NCBI RefSeq assembly: GCF_014274465.1
Contig: NZ_CP060394.1
Span: forward strand, 186,001 to 250,000
DNA from: Alloacidobacterium dinghuense
GTDB taxonomy: Bacteria; Acidobacteriota; Terriglobia; Terriglobales; Acidobacteriaceae
Direction: 5' to 3'
Length of the DNA: 64,000 nucleotides
A program made the translations under genes and the position numbers. This document shows positions 44,934 to 52,602 of this stretch, one piece after another. The notes beneath the pieces were generated by a model. That model was not told where the DNA came from. It made no database searches and saw nothing but the letters and a program-made list of their open reading frames with translations. Numbering within the stretch: the stretch's first letter is position 1; each line of letters opens with the position of its first letter.

Positions 44934-45920
44934 GTGAACCTTCTAGTTACCGGTGGGGCGGGTTATGTCGGAGGCACGGTTGCCGAGCTTTTATTGAGGA
45001 AAGGGCATGAGGTAGCCGTGTATGACAACCTGTGCCACGGGCACCGGTCGATGGTTCCCAAGCAAGCAGAATTCATCGAGGGTGACATTGCTGACCGTTC
45101 TAAGTTGGACCAACTGTTTTCTTCCCGGACATTTGATGGAGTGATGCATTTTGCGGCGCTCATCGAGGCGGGAGAAAGCATGCGGCGGCCCGAGCTGTAC
45201 TTCCGCAGCAACTCCGCTGGAACGCTCACACTGCTGGAATCGATGCTGGCGAACGGCGTCAGACGGCTGGTCTTCTCTTCAACGGCTGCTGTGTATGGCG
45301 AACCGGAGTCTACGCCGATCCGCGAAGATGCTCCGTTGCGGCCCACGAATGCCTACGGCGAGTCCAAGCTGCTGGTCGAGCAGATGCTCACCTGGATCAA
45401 CCGCATTCATGGATTTCGCTATGCGAGCCTGCGGTATTTCAATGTTGCGGGCGCAATCGAAGGCCGGGGTGAAGCGCACGAACCGGAATCGCATCTGATT
45501 CCGCTGATCCTGGACGTTGCTCTGGGCAAGCGGAAGAATATCAAGGTGTTTGGCAGGGACTATCCGACGCCTGATGGAACCTGCATCCGCGATTACATTC
45601 ATGTGCAGGATTTGGCAGAGGCTCATCTGCTGGCGTTTGAGGCTCTAGCCGATCGTGACCGGCTGATCTACAACATTGGCAATGGACAGGGGTTTTCCAT
45701 CCGCGAGGTGATTGAATCGGCGCGGCGCGTGACTGGCCATCCGATCCCGGTTGAAGAAGCGGAACGCCGGCCAGGCGATCCGGCTGTTCTGATTGCGAGC
45801 GCGGAGAAGATCGAGCGCGAACTCGGCTGGCGGCGTGCGTTCGACAAACTGGAAGACATTGTCGCCAGCGCCTGGAAGTGGCATCCGCAACGCTATACGA
45901 TGCTGGGCGCATCGCAGTAG
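44934..45920 (+). CDS. galE: UDP-glucose 4-epimerase
   Basis: GalE interconverts UDP-glucose and UDP-galactose, feeding envelope sugars. The protein is 328 residues from a GTG with GAGGAG upstream. TGGAGYVGG at 6-14 binds NAD, the catalytic pair is Y141 and K145 in AYGESK, and the preceding serine lies in FSSTAAVYG near 115. GTCIRDYIHVQDLAEAH near 215 is typical of GalE rather than other extended SDR enzymes. Normal length. Confidence 0.93.
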   Translation: MNLLVTGGAGYVGGTVAELLLRKGHEVAVYDNLCHGHRSMVPKQAEFIEGDIADRSKLDQLFSSRTFDGVMHFAALIEAGESMRRPELYFRSNSAGTLTLLESMLANGVRRLVFSSTAAVYGEPESTPIREDAPLRPTNAYGESKLLVEQMLTWINRIHGFRYASLRYFNVAGAIEGRGEAHEPESHLIPLILDVALGKRKNIKVFGRDYPTPDGTCIRDYIHVQDLAEAHLLAFEALADRDRLIYNIGNGQGFSIREVIESARRVTGHPIPVEEAERRPGDPAVLIASAEKIERELGWRRAFDKLEDIVASAWKWHPQRYTMLGASQ

Positions 45921-46058
45921 CCAGCCGATTTTTCCTGAGGCGTAACAGAAGTCGGGTTACAATCCAGAAAATTCCCCCCACTGTACGAGACAGGTCGCTC
46001 AAGCGATCTTCAATTTGCAGTACTTGCAGTTTTCTATCAGAGAACAGGGTTACTGTGC

Positions 46059-46628
46059 ATGCCGAAGAGTTTTCTGCTCGTTGTGTTGGGTCTTGGTCTG
46101 CCTATTCCTCTTCATGGTCAGGTTGTGGGATCTGCCGAGGAACCCGCGGGTCTATGGTATGCGGGCGCTGAGTATTCGCGATTGAATCCGGACTACTGGG
46201 CGTATCCAACCGTATACATGAATGGCTTGAGTGTGTACGGCGGATACAGACTCGACATCAGGCCGCACACCGGGTTTGGCGTGGAGGGAACATGGCGCAC
46301 TCTGCTCGACAGAGATCAAGGCACGCGGGAACAAGACAGCTTCAGTGCGAGCGGCAGATACATCTTCCGTGCGAGTCGATTCGCGCCTTTTGGGAAAGTC
46401 GGTGGCGGATTCGGTCACTTTCGGTCGGGGAATAGAGAGCAGCCAAATCCGAATTCGGGCCAGAACGGAGTGCATTTTGTGGGAGCGTTTGGGGCCGGGA
46501 TCGATGTTCGCGTGACAAGATACGTTTATGTTCGGCCACTCGAATGGGAGCAGCAGGTCTGGAGCTTTTCTCCAAACTTGCTTGCACCCCACTCGTTCAG
46601 CTTTGGCGCTGCCTACCGTTTCCGCTAG
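46059..46628 (+). CDS. Outer-membrane beta-barrel protein
   Basis: The protein is 189 residues with a signal peptide (MPKSFLLVVLGLGLPIPLHG). Strand-like segments WYAGAEYSRL, GLSVYGGYRL, GFGVEGTWRT, FSASGRYIF, FAPFGKVGGGFGHF and the C-terminal FGAAYRFR indicate an 8-strand barrel. It shares motifs with the barrel at 40846-41409 and is probably a paralogue. Its stop codon lies inside a hairpin shared with the convergent gene at 46633. Function unknown. Confidence 0.82.
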   Translation: MPKSFLLVVLGLGLPIPLHGQVVGSAEEPAGLWYAGAEYSRLNPDYWAYPTVYMNGLSVYGGYRLDIRPHTGFGVEGTWRTLLDRDQGTREQDSFSASGRYIFRASRFAPFGKVGGGFGHFRSGNREQPNPNSGQNGVHFVGAFGAGIDVRVTRYVYVRPLEWEQQVWSFSPNLLAPHSFSFGAAYRFR

Positions 46629-46642
46629 AGGGCTAGCGGAAA
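46619..46642. terminator. Bidirectional hairpin made from two convergent stop codons
   Basis: TTTCCGCTAG-AGGG-CTAGCGGAAA is a perfect 10-bp stem with a 4-base loop. The TAG of the plus-strand barrel gene and the TAG of the minus-strand small gene lie in the two arms. The flanking A/T runs are short. Confidence 0.7.
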
Positions 46643-46746
46643 AGCTTCATCGCACTGAGCACGGTGTTGTAGACACCCCAGGCTGCGGGGATGCACACGA
46701 GCAGCCAGGCCAGCGCGATGAGAGTAGGTGAACTTTTCTTTTCCAT
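46633..46746 (-). CDS. Small single-helix membrane protein, OFA transporter partner
   Basis: The gene encodes 37 residues: a charged start (MEKKSS), one hydrophobic helix (ALAWLLVCIPAAWGVY) and NTVLSAMKLFR. The ribosome site GGAGGACACTGAA is strong, and the ATG lies one base after the transporter stop (TGAAATG), so translation is coupled. Small proteins of this size and pattern accompany OFA-type transporters in other bacteria, and I infer the same here. It is too short for most gene callers. A longer frame to 46830 is the wrong start. Confidence 0.75.
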   Translation of the reverse strand: MEKKSSPTLIALAWLLVCIPAAWGVYNTVLSAMKLFR

Positions 46747-46747
46747 T

Positions 46748-48127
46748 TCAGTGTCCTCCTGCAGCGGCAGCCGGTGCTTCGCTCTTGATCCAATACTTTT
46801 GCGGGACCGCACGGACGAGCAGGTTGGCAAGGAACCCTACAATCAGCAGGCCGACCATGATGTGCAGCACGAGTTGATAGGCGCCGGCGTGATCGACTCC
46901 ATGCTTGATCTGGGACTCACGCATGTAGTTCACCAGCACGGGGCCGAGGATTCCTGCAACCGACCATGCGGTAAGCAGGCGTCCATAGATCGCTCCGATG
47001 TTGTAGGTGCCGAAGAGGTCCTTGAGATACGCCGGAGCAGTTGAGAAGCCTGCGCCGTAGATGCTGAGCATGATTCCGGCAGTCAGCACGAAGAGACCGA
47101 TACTGTTCATGTGCGCGGCGCTGGTATAGGGCAAGATGGAATAGCCGATAATCGCGAGGCCGAGCAGGATCATGAAGGTCGCCTTGCGACCGATGAAGTC
47201 GGATACGGTAGACCAGAAAAATCTGCCCGCCATGTTGAAGAGGCTTAATACGCCGACGAATCCGCCGGCGGCAATGGCGGTGATGCCGAAGAGGTCCTGG
47301 ATCATGGGCGAGGCCTGCTCCAGGATGCCGATGCCTGCGGTGGTGTTCATGCAAAGCACGATCCAGAGTAGCCAGAACTGCGGCGTGCGAAAGGCAGGAC
47401 CGACGGCTACGCCGTGCGTCGTAACCATTCCGGAAGCTGCGGGCTTGGGCTGCCAGCCTTCGGGCTTCCAGCCCGGCCGCGGCACACGCACCAGCGCTGC
47501 GCCAAATGCCATGAAGCAGAGATAAAACGTGCCCATGACGAGGAACGTCTTTTCGACGCCAACGTCGGTGGGCGTGTGGAAGAAGGCCATGAGCTTGACT
47601 GCAAGCGGCGAGCCGATCATGGCTCCTCCGCCGAAGCCCATGATGGCCATGCCGGTCGCGAGGCCGGGACGGTCTGGAAACCAGCGAATGAGCGTGGCTA
47701 CTGGAGCGCTATAGCCGAGCCCGAGTCCCATGCCGCCGATGATTCCATAGCCGAAATAGACGAGCCAAAGCTGATGAAGATGAACACCGAAGGATGCGAT
47801 GAAGAATCCCAGGGCGAAGAGGACTGACGCGTAGGCCATAGCGCGGCGCGGGCCTTCACGCTCAAGCCAGGGGCCGAAGAATGCCGCTGAGAGCCCGAGC
47901 ACGCCAATGGCGAAGGAGAAGATCCATCCGACTTCAGGTTGGGTCCAGTCACCTGGAGCGGATTTCGTGATGCCGATCAGGTGCGTGAGAGGGATCTTGA
48001 AGACGCTGAACGAATATACCTGACCGATAGAAAGATGCACTGCAAGGGCCGCCGGGGGAACAAGCCATCGACTGAAACCAGGCCTGGCAACAGAACGCTC
48101 ATGATCGAGGAAAGAAAGAAATGCCAC
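46748..48127 (-). CDS. MFS transporter, oxalate/formate antiporter (OFA) type
   Basis: The protein is 459 residues with about 12 membrane helices. N-terminal features are AVHLSIGQVYSFSVFKIPL and the acidic-aromatic loop, and the half-linker has GGMGLGLGYSAPVATLIRWFPDRPGLATG, the signature of the OFA family. The start is a GTG with GGAGG seven bases upstream. The substrate is probably a small carboxylate; acs next door (divergent) would suit acetate or a related acid, but that is inference. The small membrane partner follows. Confidence 0.85.
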   Translation of the reverse strand: MAFLSFLDHERSVARPGFSRWLVPPAALAVHLSIGQVYSFSVFKIPLTHLIGITKSAPGDWTQPEVGWIFSFAIGVLGLSAAFFGPWLEREGPRRAMAYASVLFALGFFIASFGVHLHQLWLVYFGYGIIGGMGLGLGYSAPVATLIRWFPDRPGLATGMAIMGFGGGAMIGSPLAVKLMAFFHTPTDVGVEKTFLVMGTFYLCFMAFGAALVRVPRPGWKPEGWQPKPAASGMVTTHGVAVGPAFRTPQFWLLWIVLCMNTTAGIGILEQASPMIQDLFGITAIAAGGFVGVLSLFNMAGRFFWSTVSDFIGRKATFMILLGLAIIGYSILPYTSAAHMNSIGLFVLTAGIMLSIYGAGFSTAPAYLKDLFGTYNIGAIYGRLLTAWSVAGILGPVLVNYMRESQIKHGVDHAGAYQLVLHIMVGLLIVGFLANLLVRAVPQKYWIKSEAPAAAAGGH

Positions 48128-48203
48128 TCAAATCCTCCATGTATAGAGAGACGAGTCACAAACCCGACGATGCTAACAACTTCGGGCAAACTCGCGCAAA
48201 GAG

Positions 48204-48234
48204 GAATTTTTGAATAAGAAAATGAATTTTTGAA
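48204..48234. promoter_or_regulatory. Direct repeat in the transporter/acs divergent promoter region
   Basis: GAATTTTTGAA occurs at 48204-48214 and again at 48224-48234, exactly 20 bases apart, about two helical turns. The 270-base gap is otherwise free of repeats. A shared regulator of the transporter and acs is possible. Confidence 0.4.
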
Positions 48235-48397
48235 AAAAGATCGGTTGTTTTGAGCCCATCAACGGCTGGATGTCTGCCTGTATAGACAGGATTTCTCTTG
48301 CTTCCAATGCTGCTCAACCTTTAACGTGATTGCGGGCGACGAATTTCAATTTTTCGTGCTTTTATCCTTCATTCAATCAAGAGGTATAGCTAGAGGC

Positions 48398-50365
48398 ATG
48401 CCGTCGACGACTACCAGCCCTGATCCGAATCTCGATTCTGTTTTGCGCGAAAATCGCGTTTTTCCCCCTCCAGCCGAGTTTGCCGCGAAGGCTCGTATCA
48501 AGAGCCTTACCGAATACGAAGAGAGGTATCGCAAATCCGTGGCGGATCCGGAGAACTTCTGGGCGGAAGCGGCGCGCGAGTTGCACTGGTTTGAACCTTG
48601 GGAGAAAGTTCTGGACTGGAACTTGCCCTGGGCGAAGTGGTTTGTGGGCGGCAAAATCAATCTAAGCTACAACTGCGTAGACCGGCATGCCCTGGGAGAC
48701 AAGCGCGATAAGGTTGCGATCTTGTGGGAGGGCGAGCCCGGTGAGGTGCGCAAGCTCACCTTTGGCGATCTGCACGCAGAGGTGCAGCGCTTTGCCAATG
48801 TTCTAAAGGGCCTGGGGATTAAGAAAGGCGACCGTATCGCTGTTTACATGGGCATGACGCCCGAGCTGGCGATTGCCATTCTTGCCTGCGCGCGCATTGG
48901 CGCCGTGCATTCGGTCATTTTTGGGGGCTTTGCCGCGCATGCGATTGTGGACCGCGTCAACGATGCGGAGTGCGTCGCGATTCTAACGCAGGATACGTCG
49001 TATCGCCGTGGTTGCGAAGTGAAACTCAAGGCGACAGTCGACGAAGCGCTTTTGCAATGCCCGACGGTGAAGGATGTCGTCGTCTATAAGCGGTCTGGGT
49101 TGCCAGTGAACATGAAGGCGGGGCGTGATCAGTGGTGGCACGAATTGATGGCGAAAGCCGAGCCGGAGTGCCCGGCGGAGGCACTCGATTCCGAAGACCC
49201 GCTCTACATTCTCTACACCTCGGGAACGACGGGAAAACCGAAAGGACTCGTCCACACGACCGGAGGGTATTCGGTTCAGACGTATCTCACCAGCAAGTAC
49301 ATCTTTGACCTGCAGGCCGATGATGTTTACTGGTGCTCGGCTGATATTGGCTGGGTGACGGGCCATTCGTATGTGGTGTATGGCATCTTGCAAAACGGAG
49401 TCACGACGCTGATGTATGAAGGCGCGCCGAATTTCCCGGAGATGGACCGCTTCTGGAGAGTTATTGACGCGCATAAAGTCACGATCTTCTACACTGCGCC
49501 AACGGCAATTCGCGCGTTCATCAAGTGGGGCGATCATTTCCCTGAGAAGCACAAGCTAGACTCGCTGCGTTTGCTGGGAACGGTGGGCGAGCCTATCAAT
49601 CCCGAAGCCTGGATGTGGTATCGCGACAAGATCGGCAAGGGGCGTTGTCCGATTGTCGATACCTGGTGGCAGACCGAGACGGGAGCGATCATGATTGCGC
49701 CGGTTCCGGGGGCAGTGCCGACGAAGCCGGGATCGGCGACGCGGCCCTTTTTCGGAATTGTGCCTGAAGTGGTTACAAAAGAGGGAACGCCCGTGCCTGC
49801 CGGTCATGGCGGGCTGCTGGTAATTCGCCAGCCTTGGCCATCGATGGCACGGACGATTTTCAAAGACCCGGATCGCTACCGGAGCAGCTACTGGTCCGAG
49901 ATTCCTGGGTCGTACTTCACCGGCGACGGAGCGCGCATCGATGAGGATGGATGCTTCTGGTTGATGGGGCGCGTGGATGATGTGCTGAATGTCAGCGGGC
50001 ATCGTTTGGGGACGATGGAGGTGGAGTCGGCTCTGGTGGCGCATCCGAAGGTTGCTGAAGCAGCGGTTGTTGGCCGTCCTGACGATTTGAAAGGGCAGGC
50101 CATCGCTGCTTTCGTCACGCTGGAGAGTGAATATCAACCTTCAAAAGAACTGAAGGACGAGTTGCGTGCATGGGTGGCGAAAGAAATTGGAGCGCTTGCC
50201 CGTCCGGATGACATTCGGTTTACTGAGCAACTTCCAAAAACGCGTTCTGGCAAGATCATGCGAAGACTTTTGCGAGAGCTCGCAACCAATGGCGAGATCA
50301 AAGGAGATACGACCACGCTGGAAGATTTCAACGTGATCGCGAAGCTGCGCGAGCAGGACGAGTAG
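48398..50365 (+). CDS. acs: Acetyl-CoA synthetase
   Basis: Acs activates acetate to acetyl-CoA through acetyl-AMP. The ATG at 48398 gives 655 residues beginning [15 protein letters not shown]; the open frame upstream to 48326 has no ribosome site. The adenylation motif [11 protein letters not shown] is near 270, DTWWQTETG near 420, and the C-terminal [13 protein letters not shown] motif carries K619, the lysine acetylated in relatives to switch the enzyme off. Length and motifs are normal. Confidence 0.96.
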   Translation: MPSTTTSPDPNLDSVLRENRVFPPPAEFAAKARIKSLTEYEERYRKSVADPENFWAEAARELHWFEPWEKVLDWNLPWAKWFVGGKINLSYNCVDRHALGDKRDKVAILWEGEPGEVRKLTFGDLHAEVQRFANVLKGLGIKKGDRIAVYMGMTPELAIAILACARIGAVHSVIFGGFAAHAIVDRVNDAECVAILTQDTSYRRGCEVKLKATVDEALLQCPTVKDVVVYKRSGLPVNMKAGRDQWWHELMAKAEPECPAEALDSEDPLYILYTSGTTGKPKGLVHTTGGYSVQTYLTSKYIFDLQADDVYWCSADIGWVTGHSYVVYGILQNGVTTLMYEGAPNFPEMDRFWRVIDAHKVTIFYTAPTAIRAFIKWGDHFPEKHKLDSLRLLGTVGEPINPEAWMWYRDKIGKGRCPIVDTWWQTETGAIMIAPVPGAVPTKPGSATRPFFGIVPEVVTKEGTPVPAGHGGLLVIRQPWPSMARTIFKDPDRYRSSYWSEIPGSYFTGDGARIDEDGCFWLMGRVDDVLNVSGHRLGTMEVESALVAHPKVAEAAVVGRPDDLKGQAIAAFVTLESEYQPSKELKDELRAWVAKEIGALARPDDIRFTEQLPKTRSGKIMRRLLRELATNGEIKGDTTTLEDFNVIAKLREQDE

Positions 50366-50377
50366 TTCGGCAGAAAC

Positions 50378-50929
50378 TTAAGGAATCTTGCAGCAGTCGC
50401 CGGCTGACGGCGGCTCTTCACTGCTGGAATCGAGTACAACCTTCCATTGGCCGTCTGGTTGTTTCTTCCAGACGGTCATATAGCGTCCGCTGGTGGTGAC
50501 CTGGTTGCCATTTTTGTCTTTGGAGTGGCCTTCGTAGTGGCCCCAGGTATAGCCCATGTCGCCTGCAGGGGACATCTGTCCGCCTTGCGGAGTCCATGTC
50601 AATTGGTACTGATCGGGAGACCAAGTGGTCTGCGCAACGATGGCCGCGTGACCGAGCACGGGCGCTTCCTTGTTGCCGAGCGTTACAGCGTCGTCGGCGA
50701 ACCATGAGGCGAAGGCCTTGCCGCCACCTTTTGCTGTGTCTTTTGCGAATTGCGCTTCGAGCTGAAAGAGGAATGCCACGCCGGGGGAAAGTGTCGGGTC
50801 AGTCAGAGCATTCGACATATTCGCGGAAGGAGCCGGCTTGGCCAGCGGATCCAGCTGGACTTGCTGAGCCAACATGGTTGAGCAGAACAGCAGGCCGGCA
50901 AGTGAAACAGGCAAGTCAATCGCGCGCAT
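50378..50929 (-). CDS. Exported SnoaL/DUF4440-like protein
   Basis: The protein is 183 residues with a signal peptide (MRAIDLPVSLAGLLFCSTMLAQQ). The mature part has EAQFAKDTAKGGGKAFASWFADDAV near 57, GHAAIVAQTTW near 92 and RYMTVWKKQPDGQWKVVLD near 148, the cone-shaped alpha/beta fold of the NTF2-like SnoaL/DUF4440 group. Whether it is an enzyme is unknown. It is convergent with acs, with only 12 bases between stops. Confidence 0.75.
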   Translation of the reverse strand: MRAIDLPVSLAGLLFCSTMLAQQVQLDPLAKPAPSANMSNALTDPTLSPGVAFLFQLEAQFAKDTAKGGGKAFASWFADDAVTLGNKEAPVLGHAAIVAQTTWSPDQYQLTWTPQGGQMSPAGDMGYTWGHYEGHSKDKNGNQVTTSGRYMTVWKKQPDGQWKVVLDSSSEEPPSAGDCCKIP

Positions 50930-51009
50930 TCTATGACCTCACAGCTTCCGCAGAAGCTGACAGGCTTTATGCTAGCAGCGGAGCGGTATCGTTTGGCAGA
51001 GTGAATAAG

Positions 51010-52452
51010 ATGACGGCCACGGAAGTTCTGAGAAGGAACAGTCGCCAGAGCTCGTATTGGCTGGGTACAGCCGGTGCTGTTGTCTATGCAATCGGGATTG
51101 TGCTGCAGGCCTGGCAACCGCAAACCGTGGCAGTGACGATGACGCTGCGACTGCTTGCGCTTATTGCATTTACTGCATTTGCCGTGCGAAAGCGCTCGCT
51201 GACGGTGTGGATCATCTGGGGGATGCTTGCCGGGGTTGAGTTTGGATTAGACGCTCCAGCGGTGGCTTTGCAGGCACGTGTCTTCAGCGACATCTTTCTC
51301 CGGCTGATCAAGGTCATCGTCGCGCCCCTGATTCTGGGCACCCTGATTACGGGCATCGCAAGTCATGGCGAGATGCGCAGTGTGGGGCGACTGGGTCTGA
51401 AGTCGCTGATCTATTTCGAAGTGTTGACAACAATTGCGTTGCTGATCGGGCTAGTGGCGATCAATGTGTCGCGGGCCGGAAACGGGATCGAGGCCTCGGC
51501 ACAACAGGCGCATGTTGCTGCACGCACTGATGTGCGAGTGCAGACCGGAGCACAGCCTGACTCGGCATTGTCGTGGCAGCAGTTTCTGCTGCATGTTTTT
51601 CCTGAGAACCTGGCAAAGTCGATTGCCGAGAATCAGATCTTGCAGGTGGCGGTCTTTGCGTTGATCTTCGGATTGGCTTTGGGCCGCCTTAAGGAAGAGC
51701 AGCGCGCGCCGTTGCTTCGAGTTGCCGAGTCGCTGACGCAGACGATGTTCGCATTTACGAACATTGTGATGTATTACGCGCCGATTGGTGTCGGGGCAGC
51801 GCTCGCGTATACCGTTGCGCATTCTGGACTGGGTGTGATGACCAGCCTGGCGAAATTGCTCGTGACTCTGTATGTAGCGTTGATTGCGTTTGCGCTGATT
51901 GCCATGCTGCCGGCGGCGCTGGTCGCTCGTGTGCCCGTGCGAGGATTTCTTTCCGCCATCGCGGAGCCGGCGACGATTGCCTTTGCCACCAGCACATCAG
52001 AGGCAGCGCTGCCACGCGCCATGGAGGCGATGGAGGCTTTTGGCGTTCCGCGCAGGATTGTCGGCTTTGTGATTCCCACCGGGTACAGCTTCAATCTCGC
52101 GGGGTCGGCGCTCTATCTTGCCATTGCCTCAATCTTCGTGGCGCAGGCAGGAGGCATGCATCTCGGGTGGAAGCAGCAGCTTTTCATGCTGTTTGTACTC
52201 ATGCTTACAAGCAAGGGTGTGGCCGGGGTGCCGAGAGCGGTGCTCGTGGTGCTGCTGGCTACATCGTCGATCTTTCAGCTGCCACAGGAGCCGATTTTTC
52301 TCATTCTGGGGATCGACGCGCTGATGGATATGGGTCGCACGACCGTCAATGTGGTGGGGAATTGTCTCGCGTCGGCTGTGGTGGCGCAATGGGAGGGTGA
52401 GTTTCGCAAGGAAGCTCCGGCGGACGAGGCGCTGGCTGCCCTTACGGAGTGA
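51010..52452 (+). CDS. Dicarboxylate/amino acid:cation symporter (DAACS family)
   Basis: From the ATG at 51010 (a GTG three codons earlier is an alternative) the protein is 480 residues. The frame is open back to 50596, but that part lies opposite the SnoaL-like gene and is not coding. Two hydrophobic helices (about 18-65), then a GltP/DctA core with VFSDIFLRLIKVIVAPLILGTL near 95, the FATSTSEAALPRAM hairpin near 325 and the Na+/substrate motif TGYSFNLAGSALY near 360. An extra ~60-residue N-terminus compared with DctA. Substrate class unknown. Confidence 0.88.
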   Translation: MTATEVLRRNSRQSSYWLGTAGAVVYAIGIVLQAWQPQTVAVTMTLRLLALIAFTAFAVRKRSLTVWIIWGMLAGVEFGLDAPAVALQARVFSDIFLRLIKVIVAPLILGTLITGIASHGEMRSVGRLGLKSLIYFEVLTTIALLIGLVAINVSRAGNGIEASAQQAHVAARTDVRVQTGAQPDSALSWQQFLLHVFPENLAKSIAENQILQVAVFALIFGLALGRLKEEQRAPLLRVAESLTQTMFAFTNIVMYYAPIGVGAALAYTVAHSGLGVMTSLAKLLVTLYVALIAFALIAMLPAALVARVPVRGFLSAIAEPATIAFATSTSEAALPRAMEAMEAFGVPRRIVGFVIPTGYSFNLAGSALYLAIASIFVAQAGGMHLGWKQQLFMLFVLMLTSKGVAGVPRAVLVVLLATSSIFQLPQEPIFLILGIDALMDMGRTTVNVVGNCLASAVVAQWEGEFRKEAPADEALAALTE

Positions 52453-52486
52453 CATTCAAGAACTTGATATACTTATACTTCAGAGG

Positions 52487-52534
52487 AAAGACCTAGAGTT
52501 CCAAGGCACCAGGCCCTGTTACAGGGTCTTTTTT
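52487..52534 (+). terminator. Rho-independent terminator, with competing pairing partner
   Basis: GGCCCTG-TTA-CAGGGTC (52512-52528) is followed by six T residues, a good terminator 60 bases after the symporter stop and 69 before dxs. AAAGACC (52487-52493) is complementary to GGTCTTT (52525-52531) and could pair with the terminator's 3' arm. A possible -10 box TATACT lies at 52474-52479. Confidence 0.75.
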
Positions 52535-52602
52535 GATGGACTGGCAGGAGCAACGGGTCGCGCTTATCCGGGTTCTATAGAGGTAGGCGTTCTTATCGCT
52601 GA

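Noticed and set aside
50596-51009. N-terminal extension of the symporter
   Set aside because: The extension lies opposite the SnoaL-like gene and its signal peptide, and reads as Arg/Trp/Cys-rich non-protein sequence.
52453-52602. Thiamine (TPP) riboswitch before dxs
   Set aside because: The CUGAGA core and the conserved P3/P4 segments are absent; only a terminator is seen.
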